NCBI GenBank assembly: GCA_021161885.1
Contig: JAGGZS010000204.1
Span: 1-15,412 of the forward strand
Length of the DNA: 15,412 nt
Reading direction: 5' to 3'
From: a bacterium
Lineage (GTDB): Bacteria > Auribacterota > Auribacteria > Auribacterales > Auribacteraceae
Shown here: positions 12,893 to 15,412 of the stretch, one piece after another
Layout of the letters: each line of letters begins with the position of its first letter
Position numbering within the stretch: the stretch's first letter is position 1
The notes under the pieces: generated by a model
Database searches by the model: none
Told to the model about the DNA's origin: nothing
Seen by the model: the letters and a program-made list of their open reading frames with translations, nothing else
Program-made: the position numbers and the translations under genes

Positions 12893-14569
12893 ATGAAAAA
12901 AATAGTTCTTTTCGCCTTAATGCCGGCTTTAATGCTGACTTCCGGTTTAAAATGTCATGGGGAAGCTAATTTAGCAAAAACAAAAAACAATATTCCAGTT
13001 TATGGAAAAAAACGTTTTTTCGCTCGTCCAAAAGGTTCGCGTTCCATATGGGTTTGGGGAAATTCTATAAAAATAATAAAAAACAAGGGAAAAAGAAAAA
13101 AATTTTTTGAACTCTTAAAAAATCCGCATGGAACAAATAAACCGATAACAAATGTTTATCTTGACTGCCATGCGAACTATTTACGAAGTTCCACAGTAAA
13201 ACCCAAACTTATGGAATTTATTAAAGAAGCTCATGAACAAGGTATTTGTATTCAGTTTCTTGCGGGCAGCGCTGCATGGGCGTATCAGAACAGAGAGGTT
13301 TTGCAGCTTATTGAATCTATCAGTTTATATAATATGAATGTACCGAAAGAATCAAGGTTCGACGGTTTGCATTTCGATATAGAACCCCATACTCTGCCGG
13401 CATGGAATTCCAATCATAAATTAAAAAAACGATTTTTAGAATCTGTTAAAATGTACGGCGAAAAAATGAGTTATTACAACCCTGATATCGTTTTCGGATA
13501 CGACCTGCCGACTTTCTGGAACAAAAAAGAAATAGAATTTTTTTTAACTCACTGCGATTACCTAACCCTTATGAATTATGTCGATAATGCAGCATCTATG
13601 GTCAACCGCGCGCAAAATTTTTTAGATGTCGCCGAACGTCTCCATAAAAAAATTGAATCAGGCATCGAAACACAAGGTCCCTCAAAAAGATGGGGCGTTA
13701 CCCCGCCTATCACTTTTTACGATGAAGGATGGGAACGGATGGAAAAAATATTAAAAAAAGCATCAGAAAAATTCAACCGCTCACCGGCTTTTATCGGATT
13801 CGCCATCCATTATTATGAATCTTATAAAAAAATGAGCAAAGATGAAACCATCATAAAAGATACAAGAACATATCCTGTACAGCCTGTAATAAATATCCCG
13901 TTAAAAACAAATAAAATAACTATCGACGGCTCTCTTGATGACTGGAAAAACCCAGGCGTTCTTGAAATAAACAAAAAACGATATGTCCTATACCAAATAA
14001 ATCCGCAAAGATGGAAAGGACTCAACGACCTCAGCGCCATAACATACTTCCTATGGGACAACGACGGCATATATATGGCCTTTGATATAACCGACAACAA
14101 TATCTCTCAAAAATATACCGGACACCAAATGGTTACCGGAGACCATATCGAAGTATGGATTGATACCGATTACGAAAAAGACGAATGGAAAGCATACTTA
14201 GATAAAGACGACTTTCAGTTGGGGTTTTCTCCGGGTAATTTTAAAAATGTCAAACCAAGTGTCTGTATGTACCTGCCCGGAGACGAAACAATACATGATA
14301 TAAAATTAATCAGGTTTAAAGCCAAACAAAAAAATAACGGCTATATTATTGAAGCATTTATACCTAATAAATTTTTTGGAGATTTTCAAATTAAGCCGGA
14401 TAAAAAAATACGCCTGAATATTGATCCAAGCGATACAGACGGATTATCAGATTCACAGGAAGTTTTAATGTCCAGCTCAATTTGCCGTCAGTACGGTAAC
14501 CCACGCTCTTTCAGGCTTGCCGTATTTTTTTTGCCGGTTGCCAAAACGCCGGATAACGAGGGAGAATAA
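12893..14569 (+). CDS. Secreted glycoside-hydrolase-like TIM barrel with C-terminal CBM9-like domain
   Basis: A 558-residue protein. The ATG at 12893 has a good Shine-Dalgarno, AGAGG at 12882-12886, six bases upstream. Residues 1-23 form a signal peptide (K2, K3, hydrophobic core 4-17, cleavage near C-H-G23 or G-E-A25; the Cys is not in a lipobox). Residues about 45-325 read as a TIM barrel with alternating strands and helices. The strand D157-G-L-H-F-D162-I-E164-P resembles the GH18 signature D-G-x-D-x-D-x-E with His at the second Asp, so D162 and E164 are candidate catalytic acids. Residues about 341-545 are CBM9-like: I-D-G-S-L-D-D-W351 at the start, then W-D-N-D-G-I-Y-M-A-F near 388, G-D-H-I-E-V-W-I-D near 416, and a final strand R-L-A-V-F near 541. 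A role in polysaccharide breakdown outside the cytoplasm is inferred. The family is not one I can name, and the last 27 codons overlap the opposite-strand gene. Confidence 0.88.
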   Translation: MKKIVLFALMPALMLTSGLKCHGEANLAKTKNNIPVYGKKRFFARPKGSRSIWVWGNSIKIIKNKGKRKKFFELLKNPHGTNKPITNVYLDCHANYLRSSTVKPKLMEFIKEAHEQGICIQFLAGSAAWAYQNREVLQLIESISLYNMNVPKESRFDGLHFDIEPHTLPAWNSNHKLKKRFLESVKMYGEKMSYYNPDIVFGYDLPTFWNKKEIEFFLTHCDYLTLMNYVDNAASMVNRAQNFLDVAERLHKKIESGIETQGPSKRWGVTPPITFYDEGWERMEKILKKASEKFNRSPAFIGFAIHYYESYKKMSKDETIIKDTRTYPVQPVINIPLKTNKITIDGSLDDWKNPGVLEINKKRYVLYQINPQRWKGLNDLSAITYFLWDNDGIYMAFDITDNNISQKYTGHQMVTGDHIEVWIDTDYEKDEWKAYLDKDDFQLGFSPGNFKNVKPSVCMYLPGDETIHDIKLIRFKAKQKNNGYIIEAFIPNKFFGDFQIKPDKKIRLNIDPSDTDGLSDSQEVLMSSSICRQYGNPRSFRLAVFFLPVAKTPDNEGE

Positions 14570-15412
14570 ACTTGTTTGAAAAATTTTTCTATTTTCTCAA
14601 ACACTAATTCCCTGTCATAATCGAGCGGGATAATATGGTTTGAATGTTCAAGACAGATTATCTGTTTATTTTTTGATGAAACCTTATCATAAATATAGCG
14701 CGACCCCAGCGGGTCTACCACCTTATCCTCTACAGCGTACATTATCAATAGCGGACTATTTATTTCAGTTAAATTAGGCATTACTATTTCGGCAAGATTT
14801 AAAATATTTACTGTCCCTTTAACGGAAACAGCGCTGTAAGCAACGTGATTTCGTCTTGCCTGCGGATCGTTAATATTGGTAAATTTCAAACTTTTCATTA
14901 CATAAGGGATAAATCTTGAGGCAAACCGTATTACCTTTTCAGGATTGAATTTAAAAAAATAATAAGGGCTCATCCTTACAAAAGGAGCAAGCAGCACTAA
15001 AGAATCTATCTTATTAGAAACAGCCAAGTCCATCCCCAGCAGTCCGCCGAGAGAAAACCCAGCCACACTAACGGATGAATAATTTTTCTTCAGCAAATCG
15101 TATTCGGTTTTCACCTTTTCGCGCCACTGCCCGTAATTAGATTTTTCCAGATCAGCAGGAATTGTCCCATGCCCGGGCAACAAAATCCCTTTAACTGCAT
15201 ATCCTTTGCCATATAAAAATTTACCTAAGGACAAAACCTCACAAGGAGTGCTTGAAAAACCGTGTATCAGCAATATTGCCTTATCCGATTTATTATTAAA
15301 AAAAAATGGTGCGGCGTCAGGATGTTTATCTATCAGTTTCTTGTCGTAAATTTTTCTTATATAAAAAACCCAGCAAAAATATAAAATATAAAATATAAGC
15401 AATGTCTTAATA
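14488..15412 (-). CDS. Membrane-anchored alpha/beta-hydrolase, carboxylesterase-like (5' end at window edge)
   Basis: Reading on the minus strand, the frame is open to the window edge. The first start-like codon inside is a TTG at 15402-15400, and the codons before it (I-K-T) suggest the true start lies a few bases beyond. Numbering from that TTG, residues 1-15 are a hydrophobic membrane segment followed by R-K-I-Y-D-K-K, whose positive charges suggest the catalytic domain faces the cytoplasm. Catalytic features are H47-G (oxyanion region, after I-L-L-I), the nucleophile elbow G115-F-S117-L-G-G, D226 in V-E-D-K-V-V-D-P, and H256 in S-N-H-I-I-P-L-D. This pattern is closest to Est30-type carboxylesterases and monoacylglycerol-lipase-like enzymes. 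Fold-typical sequence ends near F-F-K-Q-V278; the remaining 26 residues form an atypical tail encoded antisense to the preceding gene. The substrate is unknown. Confidence 0.88.
   Translation of the reverse strand, partial: IKTLLIFYILYFCWVFYIRKIYDKKLIDKHPDAAPFFFNNKSDKAILLIHGFSSTPCEVLSLGKFLYGKGYAVKGILLPGHGTIPADLEKSNYGQWREKVKTEYDLLKKNYSSVSVAGFSLGGLLGMDLAVSNKIDSLVLLAPFVRMSPYYFFKFNPEKVIRFASRFIPYVMKSLKFTNINDPQARRNHVAYSAVSVKGTVNILNLAEIVMPNLTEINSPLLIMYAVEDKVVDPLGSRYIYDKVSSKNKQIICLEHSNHIIPLDYDRELVFEKIEKFFKQVYSPSLSGVLATGKKNTASLKERGLPY

Noticed and set aside
82..14569. Frequent AACCG words (for example TAACCGA, AAACCGG) across the genes
   Set aside because: They fall mostly on Thr codon ACC followed by a codon starting with G and look like codon-context bias; without counts against the genome no claim is justified.
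1..15412. CRISPR arrays, tRNA or rRNA genes, insertion sequences and integrase or transposase genes
   Set aside because: No regularly spaced repeats, no tRNA- or rRNA-like sequence and no mobile-element protein motifs were seen on either strand.

Overview
This is an AT-rich bacterial window dominated by one uninterrupted gene of almost 12 kb. It encodes a 3968-residue protein with an apparent export signal. The protein begins with a ChaN/Tiki-like domain with the distinctive wording 'HIQDAH', 'IEGAQG' and 'GGFHSEG', then carries many diverged enzyme folds in one chain. From memory of the family, this style of giant protein is typical of Omnitrophota (former candidate division OP3), small bacteria with suspected predatory or host-dependent lives. 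The taxonomic guess is an inference; no rRNA or marker gene lies in the window.

Layout. Positions 1-81 are an AT-rich leader ending in a Shine-Dalgarno-like AAGGA. Positions 82-11988 (+) are the giant gene. In order I can see: a signal peptide; a ChaN/Tiki-like domain; long unassigned alpha/beta stretches; a methyltransferase-like Rossmann domain; a degenerate GGDEF domain in normal order; a second GGDEF-like region whose conserved blocks are in swapped order and spread over about 350 residues; a long unassigned, largely helical section; a degenerate uridine-kinase-like P-loop domain; a second methyltransferase-like domain; and an unassigned tail. Tail-to-tail with it, after a 14-nt gap, is a PHP-family metallophosphoesterase (12003-12743, -). 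A 149-bp divergent intergenic region with a repeated TTTAACAT word separates it from a secreted protein (12893-14569, +) that joins a glycoside-hydrolase-like TIM barrel to a CBM9-like domain. The window ends with a membrane-anchored alpha/beta-hydrolase of the carboxylesterase type (14488 to the right edge, -). Its 3' end overlaps the previous gene by 82 nt on the opposite strand, and its start codon probably lies just outside the window.

The four genes alternate in strand (+,-,+,-), so no operon is visible and functional coupling cannot be read from the order. Two of the four products carry export signals and one a membrane anchor, so the region leans towards envelope and secreted functions. 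The most unusual content is inside the giant protein: folds normally found in the cytoplasm (GGDEF, SAM-methyltransferase, nucleoside kinase), several with damaged catalytic motifs, behind a signal peptide and in a chain with almost no cysteine.
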